Assembly (NCBI GenBank): GCA_027306785.1
Contig: DAHUZB010000033.1
Location: 39,101 to 103,100, forward strand
Length of the DNA stretch: 64,000 nt
From: Vulcanimicrobiota bacterium
Lineage (GTDB): Bacteria > Vulcanimicrobiota > Vulcanimicrobiia > Vulcanimicrobiales > Vulcanimicrobiaceae
Direction: 5' to 3'
The notes under the pieces were generated by a model. It did no database searches, was not told the DNA's origin, and saw nothing but the letters and a program-made list of their open reading frames with translations. The position numbers and the translations under genes are program-made. Position 1 is the stretch's first letter, and every line of letters starts with the position of its first letter. Shown piece after piece: positions 16,480 to 25,625 of the stretch.

Positions 16480-18453
16480 ATGACGTATGCCCAGCGTCAA
16501 GTTTTGGTCGGCGCGCTCGTCGCGCATGCATTGTGGGCGCTCTTCTTCGTTACCGGCTCCGTCTTCGATACCGCGCTCGAACGGCCGTCGTCGCAGGGGC
16601 GTTCGATGCTGCGCGTGGTCGCCTACACGCTCGCCGGTATCGCGATCTGGTGCTTCGAAGCGTTCGTGCTCGGCTCGCTGCATGCGCTCGATCGCGGCGG
16701 ACTCGCGGTCGCGGCGTGCGCGAACGCGCTCGCGCTCTACGTCGTCGGTCGGCGCGCGATCGCGCAGCGTCGCTTCTGGGCGCGTCGCGTGGGGCTCGTA
16801 CGCGACGCGCTGCGTGGCCCCGGGCTGCTCGTCTATCTCGCCGCGCTCGTGCTCTGCACGCCCGCGTCGATCCCGGATTTCTCCTCCGACGGCGTGCGCG
16901 TGCACCTCGCCAATGCCTACGAGTGGTTTCGCGCGCAGCGCATCTACGCCGAGCCGAGAATGCGTTTTCCGTACTACGCTTTCAATTCCGAGTTAACGTA
17001 TGCGGTGCTGATGGTGCTCGGCGCCGGGCGCTACATTCCGTTTTTCGGGTGGCTCACCGGCACGCTCGCGTGTCTCGGCATCGAAGGGTTGATCGCGGGC
17101 GTCGACGATGCGGCGCAGCGCGCGCGCACGCGGGTTCCCGCCCTCGTCGCTTCGGCGGTCGCGGTGCTGCTGCCGCTCTCGTTCATGCTCTCGGCCGTCT
17201 TTCTGCGCTGGTGGCCGACCGCGATGACCGACGCGTTTGCGAGCGCCGCCTTCCTCGTCACGGTCGCTTCGCTCGTCATGCTCGCGATCGAAGGCGACGG
17301 CGCGTGGTTGCTCATCGGTGCGCTCGTCTGCGCGTTTCTCGCCGGGATGAAGCCGTCGTATCTGTTCTTCACGCCGTTCGTCGGTGCGGCGCTCGCATTC
17401 GCCGCCCATCGCCGCGGCTGGTCGCGCGGCGCGATCCTCGCGCTGCTCGCGATGCTTTTCATCGGCGCCTCGCCGTGGTACGTGCGGAACCTGGTGCGCG
17501 ACGGCGATCCGATTCCGCCGGTCTTCAATCTCGCGCTGCGCGGCCACGACCCCAACTTCTCGCAGGCCGACTGGGATGCGATCGTCGCCGATCTTCACAC
17601 CAAGCGCACGATCGCGCAGTGGGAACGCTTTCCGCTCGATGAGTTCGAGGATCCGCAGACGATCGTGTTCCGCGAATACGGTGTCACGGCGGTCGTGCTC
17701 ACGGTCTATCTCTTTCCGATCGCGGTCGTGCTCTTGCTGCTTCAACGCAGGCGGTCGCCCGGCGAACGGGCGTTGCTCGTGCTCGTCGCGGGCACCGTAC
17801 TCGGGATCGTCTACGTGATGGCCACCTCCGCGCTCACGCGCTATACGATGATCGTCTACCCCGAAGTAGCGGCCGCCGCCGGATTGGTCTTCCTGCGATT
17901 CGGCTTCACGACGACGCTCGGTACGATCGTCGCGCTCGTCGCGTCGGCGCTCTGCGTGCTCCCGTCACCCGGATCGAAGCCGTTTTACGTCCAGTTCCGC
18001 GGGCTCTACTACTCGCAGCTCTCGGCGTTCATGCCGAGCGACGACGTGGTGCTCGGCCGATTGATTCCCGGCTATGCCGAGGCTGCGCCGATGCTCGGAT
18101 CGGGCGCGCATACCGCCGCGCCCTTTCACAACGTGATGCTGGTCGAGGCTCCGATTCAATACTACGTCGAATTGCACGGCGCGCAGCCGTGGGGCGATTG
18201 GAGCGGCCCGGGCCGCTACCGCGATATCGCGCGCGCGATCGATGCGGGAACGCTCGCCGCGTACGTGCGCGAGCACGATATCGGTGCGGCGGTGGTCAAG
18301 CGCGTCGGATCGCCGATCCTGCCTGAAGAAGCGGAGTTCATGCGCGAACAGCTGCTCGCGGACGGCTTCGTGGAATACCCGAGCTCCGATGCGTATTTCT
18401 ACGTGTTCGCGCGCCGCGCGGCGCTTAATAAAAGAAAAGCCGCAGCAAGATAA
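16480..18453 (+). CDS. Polytopic GT-C type glycosyltransferase-like membrane protein
   Basis: A 657-aa protein with about eleven hydrophobic helices followed by a soluble C-terminal domain of roughly 150 residues. The first periplasmic loop carries IPDFSSDGVRVHLANAYEWF with an acidic DFSSD element, in the position where GT-C (PMT/ArnT-like) enzymes hold catalytic acidic residues, and YYAFNSELTYAVLM. This architecture uses polyprenyl-phosphate sugars as donors and works on the periplasmic side. The family assignment rests on topology and position in a glycan locus, not on a decisive motif. It overlaps the convergent lipoprotein gene by 29 bp. Confidence 0.65.
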   Translation: MTYAQRQVLVGALVAHALWALFFVTGSVFDTALERPSSQGRSMLRVVAYTLAGIAIWCFEAFVLGSLHALDRGGLAVAACANALALYVVGRRAIAQRRFWARRVGLVRDALRGPGLLVYLAALVLCTPASIPDFSSDGVRVHLANAYEWFRAQRIYAEPRMRFPYYAFNSELTYAVLMVLGAGRYIPFFGWLTGTLACLGIEGLIAGVDDAAQRARTRVPALVASAVAVLLPLSFMLSAVFLRWWPTAMTDAFASAAFLVTVASLVMLAIEGDGAWLLIGALVCAFLAGMKPSYLFFTPFVGAALAFAAHRRGWSRGAILALLAMLFIGASPWYVRNLVRDGDPIPPVFNLALRGHDPNFSQADWDAIVADLHTKRTIAQWERFPLDEFEDPQTIVFREYGVTAVVLTVYLFPIAVVLLLLQRRRSPGERALLVLVAGTVLGIVYVMATSALTRYTMIVYPEVAAAAGLVFLRFGFTTTLGTIVALVASALCVLPSPGSKPFYVQFRGLYYSQLSAFMPSDDVVLGRLIPGYAEAAPMLGSGAHTAAPFHNVMLVEAPIQYYVELHGAQPWGDWSGPGRYRDIARAIDAGTLAAYVREHDIGAAVVKRVGSPILPEEAEFMREQLLADGFVEYPSSDAYFYVFARRAALNKRKAAAR

Positions 18454-18961
18454 CGCCGAGGCGTCGCGGATCGGCGACGGCGGGATCGACGTCGTGGGGG
18501 ACCGCTGCGCCTTCGACGCGCAGGCGGATCGGCACGTTGCCGATCGTATCGCGCAGATTCACGGGCACGGCGACGTGCAGGCTGCTCATTCCACCTTTGA
18601 AACAGCAGCGTCGCTGCATCGGCCCGTTGCCGACCGCGACGTCGATCGCCACGGGATGCGCGTTGTACCAGCGCCGCGCCGCAGCGCTGCCGTTGGGCAC
18701 ATAGAAGATCAAGGCGAGTCGTGCGGCGCGGCGCGGCTTGTGCAGCACGAAGCGCGCGTTCGGAGCGGTCCACACGCCGAGACCGGGTTCGCGGCTGGGA
18801 TAGAGACCGCCGTAAACGCGACCCGGTACGAGCGGCGCCGTGGTGACGATTCCGTTCGGCAGCGCGGGCTGTTCGACGTGCGCGCGCGGTGCGCGATGCG
18901 CGCAGGCGGCGAGGGCGACGAGCGTCGCGAGCGCGAGCGCGCGACGGCGGATGCGGCGCAC
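18425..18961 (-). CDS. Lipoprotein with the same CC/GLYP domain as the O-antigen ligase N-terminus
   Basis: A 178-aa protein starting at GTG 18961, 8 nt after the stop of the upstream GT2 gene. The N-terminus ALATLVALAACAHR contains a lipobox (LAAC), predicting a lipid anchor. The body has GGLYPSREPGLGVWTAPNARFVL, LALIFYVPNG, MQRRCCFKGGMSSL and DPRRLGVILLRLFF. The same sequence of elements (GLYP, W, PxARxxL, CC, DDPRxLxILI) is found in residues 40-175 of the protein encoded at 11431-13290. A beta-sandwich glycan-binding or assembly role is an inference. I know of no named family. Confidence 0.7.
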   Translation of the reverse strand: MRRIRRRALALATLVALAACAHRAPRAHVEQPALPNGIVTTAPLVPGRVYGGLYPSREPGLGVWTAPNARFVLHKPRRAARLALIFYVPNGSAAARRWYNAHPVAIDVAVGNGPMQRRCCFKGGMSSLHVAVPVNLRDTIGNVPIRLRVEGAAVPHDVDPAVADPRRLGVILLRLFFY

Positions 18962-18969
18962 GTGCGACG

Positions 18970-19962
18970 TCAGCCCAGGCGCCGCGCGAGCGTGGTTTCG
19001 CGATCCTTGGCGCGCACGCCGCGCTCGCGAATCGTCTTGGGCGCGAACTGCACGTCGTACATCAAGGCGTTCGAAAGAAATTGAAAGCCGATCAGAATGG
19101 GGAGCACGGCGAGCATCACGGTGCCGGCGGTGCGCACGTGTCCGGTCTGCAGCGTGCGAACCCACTCGATCCCGCCGATGATCGTCCCCGCGAGCAGCGA
19201 GAGCACGCCGAAGAGCAGGTAGAGCGAGCCGAGATTCACGTCGAAGACGAAGTAGTGCAGCAGGATGCGTCGCCAGAACAGGCGCGCGAGCTTGGGCGGA
19301 AACTCGAAGATCACGCGTCGGATCGAGAGCGAGCTCTGCTCGGTGCCGTAGATCGTCGGCATCTCGACTTCGCCGATCGGCACGTTGCGCAGTCCCAATT
19401 CGCCGAGAACGCTCGTCTCGAAAAAATACGAATCGGCGAAGCGCCGCCACGGCAGCTCGCGCAGCACGTCGGCACGAAACGCGACGTAGCCGTTGGTGGG
19501 ATCGAGTAGATTCCAGTAGCCCGACGCGAACTTGACCAGCAGCGAGAGGACGGCGTTTCCGAAGAGCCGGATCGGCGGCATCTCCCGCACCAGGCTTTCG
19601 CCCGTGAAGCGATTGCCTTTCACATAGCCGAGCGAGGGGTCGCGTTCGAAACACGCGACGAGATGCGGAACGAACGCCGGGTCCATCTGTCCGTCGGCGT
19701 CGAGCTTGACGATCACGTCGGCGCCCGCCGCGAGGCAGTACTCGATGCCGGTCTTCATGGCCGCGCCCACCCCGCCGTTGCGCTCGCGGATGAGCGTCGC
19801 CACGCGGGGATTGCCGCGATAGGCGCTTTGAACCGCCGCGCCCGAGTGTTCGGGGCATGCGTCGTCGACGACCACCACGAGATCCGCCACGGCGAGCAGC
19901 GACTCGACGACGGATCGCACCGTGTCGCTCGCGCGATACGCCGGAACGACGCAGGCAATCAT
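18970..19962 (-). CDS. GT2 glycosyltransferase with C-terminal membrane helices (DPM1/Ppm1-like)
   Basis: A 330-aa protein started at MIACVVPAYRASDTVRSV. The catalytic domain has VVVVDDACPEHSG, LIRERNGGVGAAMKTGIEYC and VIVKLDADGQMDPAFV (DxD motif), with DPTNGYVAFRADVL and SYFFETSVLGELG after it. Two membrane helices follow (about 245-270 and 288-312). Polyprenyl-phosphate mannose/glucose synthases have this shape. The product would be a lipid-linked sugar for GT-C enzymes such as that encoded at 16480-18453, and GtrA at 22698-23147 could flip it. Immediately upstream of, and probably co-transcribed with, the lipoprotein gene. Confidence 0.88.
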   Translation of the reverse strand: MIACVVPAYRASDTVRSVVESLLAVADLVVVVDDACPEHSGAAVQSAYRGNPRVATLIRERNGGVGAAMKTGIEYCLAAGADVIVKLDADGQMDPAFVPHLVACFERDPSLGYVKGNRFTGESLVREMPPIRLFGNAVLSLLVKFASGYWNLLDPTNGYVAFRADVLRELPWRRFADSYFFETSVLGELGLRNVPIGEVEMPTIYGTEQSSLSIRRVIFEFPPKLARLFWRRILLHYFVFDVNLGSLYLLFGVLSLLAGTIIGGIEWVRTLQTGHVRTAGTVMLAVLPILIGFQFLSNALMYDVQFAPKTIRERGVRAKDRETTLARRLG

Positions 19963-20042
19963 GCCGACGAGCTTCGCAGGGGCGCCGCCGCAACCTGCAC
20001 GATGCCAGGCGAACGCCGAGCGCACGAACAACCTACACGCCG

Positions 20043-20870
20043 ATGTACGTCGTCGGGATCACGGGTGCGAGCGGATTCATCGGATCGCATCTCGTCGCTG
20101 CGTGCCTCGAGCGCGGGTGGTCGCCCATCGCGCTCGTACGCCGCGGCTCCCCGGAGCTCGCGGCGCTCGGCATTCCCGTTCGCAGCTATCGCATCGGCGA
20201 GGCGCCGCCCGATCTCGCCGGCATCGATCTGCTGGTGCACTGCGCCTACGATGCGCAGGCCGACAACGCGTCGGCGTGCGAGGCGCTCATCCGACGCGCC
20301 GCCGCGAGCGGCGTGCGGCGCCTGCTCTTCGTCTCCTCGCTCAGCGCCGATCCGCAGGCCGCCTCGCGCTACGGCCGTGAAAAAGCGGCCTGCGAGGCGA
20401 TCGTGGCCGCCGCCGACGGCATGGTCGTGCGTCCGGGTCTGGTGCTCGGGGCAGGCGGACTCTTCGCGCGGATGCGCGACGCGGTGCGCGGTATCGGCGT
20501 CGTTCCGTTGGTCGACGGGGGCAGGCAGCCGGTCTATACGGTGACGGTCGGCGAGCTCGCCGCCGCGATTCTGGATCTGCTCGCGGCCGACGCGCGCGGA
20601 ACCTTTGCGATCGCTGCCAGCGAGCCGGTGTCGATGGCCGAGCTCTACCGCGCGATCGCGCGCGCGTGCGGACGCCGCGTGCTGCTCGTGCCGATCCCTT
20701 ACGCGCCGCTGCTGCTCGGTGCGCGGTTGGCGGAGGCGCTGCGCATCCCGCTCGCGCTCACGGTGGAGCGCGTGCGCTCGCTGCGGAATCTGCGAGCGGT
20801 GACGATCCCGTCGTATCCGCAGCTTCCGCGCGCGCCGCGGCCGTTCTCGCCCGAGGACTGCCGATGCTGA
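20043..20870 (+). CDS. NAD-dependent epimerase/dehydratase (extended SDR-like)
   Basis: A 275-aa Rossmann protein starting MYVVGITGASGFIGSHLVAA, the N-terminal dinucleotide-binding G-x-x-G-x-x-G. LVHCAYDAQ and LLFVSSLSAD correspond to later beta strands. The usual active-site Y-x3-K appears as RYGREKAACEAIV, and VVRPGLVLGAGG is the substrate-side motif. It probably epimerises, reduces or dehydrates a nucleotide sugar. It is the first gene of a run of nine tightly overlapping genes and overlaps the next by 7 nt. An upstream extension of the reading frame to 19857 is antisense to the divergent GT2 gene and was not used. Confidence 0.85.
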   Translation: MYVVGITGASGFIGSHLVAACLERGWSPIALVRRGSPELAALGIPVRSYRIGEAPPDLAGIDLLVHCAYDAQADNASACEALIRRAAASGVRRLLFVSSLSADPQAASRYGREKAACEAIVAAADGMVVRPGLVLGAGGLFARMRDAVRGIGVVPLVDGGRQPVYTVTVGELAAAILDLLAADARGTFAIAASEPVSMAELYRAIARACGRRVLLVPIPYAPLLLGARLAEALRIPLALTVERVRSLRNLRAVTIPSYPQLPRAPRPFSPEDCRC

Positions 20871-21070
20871 CGCGTTTGCAGCCCGGGCAGGCCGAGATCG
20901 AACGCCTCGCGCGGCGGGAGACCGACCCGCGCCGCGCGGCGTCGTTCGAGCCGCTCGCGCTCGGTCCGTTACCGACCGTGCTCGCGCTCGCCGCGCTCGG
21001 GATCGCGGCGGCGCTCGTCGCGCTGCCACGCCTGCTCGTGCGTCTCGTCAGCGAGCGAGGCGCGCGATGA
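20864..21070 (+). CDS. Small single-pass membrane protein
   Basis: A 68-aa protein with a charged N-terminal half (IERLARRETDPRRAASFEPL) and a single hydrophobic helix (about residues 38-60, LPTVLALAALGIAAALVALP), ending in basic residues. The ATG overlaps the epimerase stop, and the stop overlaps the next ATG as ATGA. The tight coupling, rather than any family resemblance, supports it as a gene. It may anchor or scaffold the neighbouring oxidoreductase. Confidence 0.65.
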   Translation: MLTRLQPGQAEIERLARRETDPRRAASFEPLALGPLPTVLALAALGIAAALVALPRLLVRLVSERGAR

Positions 21071-22698
21071 TTCCCGATCTGCTCGTCGTCGGCTCCGGGC
21101 CCGCGGGCGCTCAAGCCGCCAAGGCCGCGATCGACGCGGGCGCGAGCGTGCAGATGCTCGATTTCGGCAACGACGATCCCGCAGGTCGCGCGAGCGTGCC
21201 CGATGCGCCGTTCTCGGTGGTGCGGCGCACCGACCCCGAGCAGGCACGCTACTTGTGGGGTGCGCGCGATGTGTGGAACCCGTATGAGGGCAATCGTGTG
21301 GCCGGGCATCTGACCGCGCCGCGCGCGTTCGCGCTCGCCGACGCGGATCGCCTGCTGCCCGTCGCATCCGACACCTTTACGCCGGTGCGCAGCCTCGCGC
21401 TCGGCGGGCTCGGAGCGGCGTGGGGGGCCGGAACGCCCTGCTTCGAGGATCACGAACTGGTCGCGATGGGGCTGCCGGTCGAGGCGATGGCGGCGGCGTA
21501 CGACGAGGTGGTGCGCGACATCGGCGTGAGCGCCGCGTGGGACGATGACACCGCGCCCTACGTGCTGCGCAGCCGCGCGACGCAGCCCGCCGCCGAACCC
21601 GACACCAACGCGCGCGCACTGCTCGCCGCCTATGCGCGGCGACGCGATGCCGTGCGCGCGGCGGGCTTCACGCTCGGCCGCGCGCCGCTCGCGCTACTCA
21701 CGCAGCCGATTCGACGCCCGGGCTGCGAGCGCGACGCCAATCCGTATTTCGACATGGATTTCTACGGGGACGCACGACGCTCGATCTATCGCCCGCGCTA
21801 CACGATCGACGAACTGCGCGCGCATCCGCGTTTCACGTACACCGAGGGCGTGCTCGTGCATGCGTTCGCGAGCGAGAGCGATCGTGCGGTCGTGCACGGC
21901 ACGGATCGGCGCGGCGAGCCCGTCGCGTTCGCGGGGCGGCGCGCGATTCTGGCGACGGGGGCGCTCAACTCGGCGCGAATCGCGCTGCGTTCGTTCGGCA
22001 TCGCGGGCGAACGTCAACCGCTGCTGTCCAACGAGATGTCGTTTCTAATCGCGCTCAACCTCGCGATGCTCGGGCGCACCGCCGACGACCGTCGCCACAG
22101 CCTCGCGCAGTTGCTCGCGATCTATGCGCCCGACTACCGCGGCGGCGAGCGCGTCGCGGCTTCGATCTACTCGTATCGCTCGCTGCTCAACGTGCGCTTG
22201 GCGACGGAGTTTCCCATGCCGACCCGGCTCGGCGTGCCGACGGCGCGGCTGCTGACGAACGCGCTCACGATCGCGGGCGTGCACCATCCCGAGCGCCGCA
22301 GCGCGCGCAAGTGGGTCGCGCTCGCGCGCGCCGACGGAGATCTGCTGAACGCGCACTACGAGCTCGACGGCGACGAGCGGCGGGCCAACGCGCGCGACGC
22401 GGCGGGCATCGCGGCCGTGCTGCGCCGTCTCGGCTGCGTGACGCTCCGTCGCATCGCCACGCCGCACGGCGCGAGCATCCACTACGCGGGCACGCTCCCG
22501 ATGCGCGCGCCCGGCGAGCGCGCGCCGCTGCAGACCGACGAGGCGGGGCGGATCGTCGGCGCGGAGCGCGTGCACGTGGCGGATTCCGCCACCTGGCGCG
22601 CCCTGCCAGCGAAGGGCTTGACGCTCACGATCATGGCCAACGCGCGCCGCGTCGCGCGGCTGGCGGTCGAGACGTTGCGCGCGGAGGCACGCGCGTGA
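21067..22698 (+). CDS. GMC-type FAD-dependent oxidoreductase
   Basis: A 543-aa flavoprotein. LLVVGSGPAGAQAAKAAIDAG is the FAD-binding Rossmann motif, ALGGLGAAWGAGTPCF lies at the flavin-attachment/substrate region, and RAILATGALNSARIALRSFG is the GMC-family mid-motif. The C-terminal part has HYAGTLPM and VHVADSATWRALPAKGLTLTIMANA, matching the GMC 'H-x-x-G-t..m' and final 'D.S..p' segments. It would oxidise an alcohol or sugar hydroxyl, plausibly on a lipid-linked or nucleotide-linked sugar given its operon. It starts with ATGA overlap and ends with TGATG overlap into gtrA. Confidence 0.85.
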   Translation: MIPDLLVVGSGPAGAQAAKAAIDAGASVQMLDFGNDDPAGRASVPDAPFSVVRRTDPEQARYLWGARDVWNPYEGNRVAGHLTAPRAFALADADRLLPVASDTFTPVRSLALGGLGAAWGAGTPCFEDHELVAMGLPVEAMAAAYDEVVRDIGVSAAWDDDTAPYVLRSRATQPAAEPDTNARALLAAYARRRDAVRAAGFTLGRAPLALLTQPIRRPGCERDANPYFDMDFYGDARRSIYRPRYTIDELRAHPRFTYTEGVLVHAFASESDRAVVHGTDRRGEPVAFAGRRAILATGALNSARIALRSFGIAGERQPLLSNEMSFLIALNLAMLGRTADDRRHSLAQLLAIYAPDYRGGERVAASIYSYRSLLNVRLATEFPMPTRLGVPTARLLTNALTIAGVHHPERRSARKWVALARADGDLLNAHYELDGDERRANARDAAGIAAVLRRLGCVTLRRIATPHGASIHYAGTLPMRAPGERAPLQTDEAGRIVGAERVHVADSATWRALPAKGLTLTIMANARRVARLAVETLRAEARA

Positions 22699-23147
22699 TG
22701 CGGATCGATGCACGCGAACGCCTGCTCTTCGCGCGCTACGCGGTAATCGGCGCATCCGGTGTCGGCATCTATCTGGGGCTCGTCTGGGTGCTCGCACGCA
22801 TCGGGTGGCCGCCGCTCGCGGCGACGATCGCGGGGTATCTAGTCGGCGCTTCGTGGCAGTTTTTGCTCAACCGCTATTATAACTTTCGCGCATACGATCG
22901 ACACGTCGCGCATCAGGCGAGCAGCTACCTCGTCGTGATGATCGTGAACTTCGGCCTGACGGTCGCGGTGGTGGCGTTCGGTATCCACGTGCTGCGCCTC
23001 TCGACCTTCGCGGCGAACCTGCTGCAGCTTCCGGTCACCTTTCCGATCGCCTATCTGGCCAATCGTCATCTCACCTTCGGGCCCGGAATCATCGCCCGGT
23101 TGCGCGGGCTTATGCGCCGCGATGCCGAAGGCGGAGAGCGGCGCTGA
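22698..23147 (+). CDS. GtrA-family membrane protein
   Basis: A 149-aa protein with four membrane helices. The N-terminal FARYAVIGASGVGIYLGLVWVL, FLLNRYYNFRA and PIAYLANRHLTFG (conserved N-R-x-x-F) are the GtrA/DPMS signature. Family members are thought to flip or assist polyprenyl-phosphate-linked monosaccharides across the membrane. The genes on both sides overlap it by one base. Within this locus it could serve the DPM1-like enzyme at 18970-19962. Confidence 0.9.
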   Translation: MRIDARERLLFARYAVIGASGVGIYLGLVWVLARIGWPPLAATIAGYLVGASWQFLLNRYYNFRAYDRHVAHQASSYLVVMIVNFGLTVAVVAFGIHVLRLSTFAANLLQLPVTFPIAYLANRHLTFGPGIIARLRGLMRRDAEGGERR

Positions 23148-23710
23148 TGGGATTTCTCAAGAACAAGCTCGCCGGTGTACGGCTGAGCGATCTGCTCGTG
23201 TCGCAAGCCGAGGCGGTGGTCTACTGGCTCGTCGGCGGTCTGCCGGGCGCGATCGGTTTTACGGTGCGCACCGCCGCGTACAAACTCTTCTTCGCGCGGC
23301 TCGGCGGGTTTGCGTGGGTGCAGCACGGCGTGACGATCGTGCAGAGCAATCGCCTGCGCGTCGGGCGGCACTTCGGCTGTAACACCGGCTCGTATATCAA
23401 CGCAGTCGGCGGCATCGAGATCGGCGACTACGTGCTCATCGGCTCGAACGTCACGATCTCGTCGGGCATGCATCCCATCGACGGGGCCGAGCCGCCGGTC
23501 TTCGCGCGGCCGGTGATTCCCAAGCCGATCCGTATCGAAGACGACGTGTGGATCGGCGCGGGCGCGGTGGTCATGCCCGGCGTCACGCTTCGGCGCGGAA
23601 GCGTGGTCGGCGCGAACGCGGTCGTGACGCGCGACACCGAGCCCTACTCCGTCAACCTGGGTGCGCCCGCGCGCAAGATTCGCTCGCGTCTGCCCGAGGA
23701 GTCGGAGTGA
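23147..23710 (+). CDS. Left-handed beta-helix (hexapeptide repeat) acyltransferase
   Basis: A 187-aa protein with an N-terminal amphipathic segment and a run of hexapeptide turns: IVQSNRLRVGRHFGCNTGSYI, GGIEIGDYVLIGSNVTI, IRIEDDVWIGAGAVVMPGVTLRRGSVVGANAVVTRD. The histidine in SSGMHPI is at the position of the catalytic His of maltose/galactoside-type acetyltransferases. It probably O- or N-acylates a sugar using acyl-CoA or acyl-ACP. The neighbouring ACP gene makes the latter conceivable. It overlaps gtrA by 1 nt and the ligase gene by 4 nt. Confidence 0.88.
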   Translation: MGFLKNKLAGVRLSDLLVSQAEAVVYWLVGGLPGAIGFTVRTAAYKLFFARLGGFAWVQHGVTIVQSNRLRVGRHFGCNTGSYINAVGGIEIGDYVLIGSNVTISSGMHPIDGAEPPVFARPVIPKPIRIEDDVWIGAGAVVMPGVTLRRGSVVGANAVVTRDTEPYSVNLGAPARKIRSRLPEESE

Positions 23711-25359
23711 ACGACGAGGGGACCGTCGCCGACTGTCTGCGCGCGCACGCGCTGCAGCGGCCCGACGCGACCTTTTGCACCTTTCTCGCACAGGGCGGAG
23801 CGGAGCGCATCACGTTCGGCGAGCTCTATCGGCGAGCCGCAGCGTATGCGCGGGTCTACCGGCGGCTCGGCATCGCGCGCGGCGATATCGTGCTCGTGAT
23901 GCTCAAGCACACGCCGCATCTCTACTATAGTTTTCTCGGCGCGATACTGGCCGGTGCGATACCGTCCTTCATGCCGTTTCCCACGCCGAAACAGCGACCC
24001 GAGTTGTTCTGGCGCGAGCACCGCGCCCTCTTCGCGCTGATCGAACCGCGGCTGATCGTTTCGTACGACGAGCAGATCGCGGCGGCGCGCGCCGAGCTCG
24101 GCGACATGACGATTCCGATGCTCGCGGCCGACGATGCGCTCGCGGCGGACGAGGAGACATCGCACGTCGAGCATACGGGCGGTCCCGACGACGTGGTCTG
24201 TCTGCAGCACAGCTCGGGCACGACCGGCCTGAAGAAGGGCGTGATGCTCACCAATCGCGCGATCGTCGGCGAGATTCTCGCCTACGCCGAGCGGCTGGGA
24301 CTGCACGAACGCGACACGATCGCGTCGTGGCTGCCGCTCTATCACGACATGGGATTCGTCGCCTGCTTTATGACCTCGGTCGTGCTCGGAACGCGGCTGA
24401 TCGCGCTCGATCCGTTCGAATGGGTCATGCGCCCGACGATGCTGCTCGATGCGATCGAGCGCTACGGCGCAGCGTTCGCTTGGCTGCCGAACTTCGCGTT
24501 CTCGCACATCGTCAATCATGCGCGCGGCGATCGGCGCTGGGATCTCGGTACGCTGCGCGCGCTCGTCAACTGTTCGGAACCGTGCAAGCCGCGTACGTTC
24601 GAACGTTTCGTCGAACGTTTCGCCGCTTCGGGCATCACCGCCGAGCGTCTCGGCGTCTGTTACGCGATGGCCGAGAACGTCTTCGCGGTCACGCAGACCG
24701 CGCCGGGCCATCCGGTCCGCACGATCGCGGCCGAAGCGCACGCCTTCGCGCACGGCGAGATCGTCGACGCGCATGAGGGCGCCTCCGCGATCGCGCTGCT
24801 GTCGTGCGGCACCCCGATCGCGGGCGTGCAGGTCGCCGTGCGCGATGCCGCGGGCGAACCGCTCGCCGATCGCCGGGTCGGCGATATCCACGTGAGCGGC
24901 GCCTACCGCTTCAGCGGCTACTATCGCCGCCCCGAGCTCGATGCGGAGCGCATCCGCGACGGCTGGTACCGTACCGGCGATCGCGGCTTCTTCGATCGGG
25001 GCGAACTCTTCGTCACGGGGCGCACCGACGATATGCTGATCGTCAATGGCCGGAACTACTACGCGCACGAAATCGAGGCGATCGTCGGCGAGATACCGGG
25101 CGTCGTACCGGGCAGAGTCGTCGCGATCGGGATCGAGGACGAACGCGCCGATGCGACCGTGGTCGTCGCGATCGCGGAGTGTGCGCCCGACGCCGATCGC
25201 GCCGCGGTCGCCAAGGACGTGCGCCTGCGCGTGCTCGAAGTGCTGGGCCTCGCGCTGCACGCGGTGGCGACCATCGATCCGGGGCGATTGGTGAAGACGA
25301 CGAGCGGCAAGATCAGTCGTTCGAAGAACAAAGAACTCTATCTCCGAGGGAGCCTGTGA
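23707..25359 (+). CDS. Fatty-acyl-AMP ligase-like adenylating enzyme
   Basis: A 550-aa member of the ANL (AMP-binding) superfamily started at GTG 23707. The phosphate loop is LQHSSGTTGLKKGVML (about 172-187), followed by SWLPLYHDMGFVACFM, which is typical of the FAAL branch (PLYHDMGL). The hinge region reads DGWYRTGDRGFFDRGELFVTGRTDDMLIVNGRNYYAHEIE, again FAAL-like, and the C-terminal catalytic lysine region is LVKTTSGKISRSKNKELY. FAALs activate fatty acids as acyl-adenylates and load them onto an ACP, which is encoded directly downstream (1-nt overlap). Inferred role: charging the adjacent ACP for decoration of a glycan or lipid. Confidence 0.85.
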   Translation: MNDEGTVADCLRAHALQRPDATFCTFLAQGGAERITFGELYRRAAAYARVYRRLGIARGDIVLVMLKHTPHLYYSFLGAILAGAIPSFMPFPTPKQRPELFWREHRALFALIEPRLIVSYDEQIAAARAELGDMTIPMLAADDALAADEETSHVEHTGGPDDVVCLQHSSGTTGLKKGVMLTNRAIVGEILAYAERLGLHERDTIASWLPLYHDMGFVACFMTSVVLGTRLIALDPFEWVMRPTMLLDAIERYGAAFAWLPNFAFSHIVNHARGDRRWDLGTLRALVNCSEPCKPRTFERFVERFAASGITAERLGVCYAMAENVFAVTQTAPGHPVRTIAAEAHAFAHGEIVDAHEGASAIALLSCGTPIAGVQVAVRDAAGEPLADRRVGDIHVSGAYRFSGYYRRPELDAERIRDGWYRTGDRGFFDRGELFVTGRTDDMLIVNGRNYYAHEIEAIVGEIPGVVPGRVVAIGIEDERADATVVVAIAECAPDADRAAVAKDVRLRVLEVLGLALHAVATIDPGRLVKTTSGKISRSKNKELYLRGSL

Positions 25360-25625
25360 TGACCGAAGCCGAAACGCTCGAACGCGTTCGTGCCGTAATG
25401 ATCGAAACGTTCCGGCTGCGCGACGACGTCGTGGTGACGCGCGAGACGACGAGCCTCGATGTCGACGGGTGGGACTCGCTCTCGCATGCGCTGCTCATCA
25501 TGCACGTCGAAGAGGCCTTCGGAACCGATCTGCCGCTCGAGCGCACGTACGCGCTCGCGAATGTGGGTGAGCTCGCCGATCTGATCCGCGAGACGCTCGC
25601 CGAGCGCGAAAGCGGCACGCGTTGA
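25359..25625 (+). CDS. Acyl carrier protein
   Basis: An 88-aa acidic protein with the phosphopantetheine attachment motif WDSLSHALLIMHVEEAFG; the predicted serine is in DSL (about residue 43). Helix-forming segments fit a four-helix ACP. It follows the AMP-ligase gene with 1-nt overlap and precedes a WcbI-like gene with 4-nt overlap, so it is a dedicated carrier rather than the fatty-acid-synthesis ACP. A phosphopantetheinyl transferase must come from elsewhere. Confidence 0.9.
   Translation: MTEAETLERVRAVMIETFRLRDDVVVTRETTSLDVDGWDSLSHALLIMHVEEAFGTDLPLERTYALANVGELADLIRETLAERESGTR

Noticed and set aside
14430..16531. Start of the GT2-GT4 gene at 16531
   Set aside because: The longer N-terminus would overlap the divergent GT-C gene, and the added residues are not family-like.
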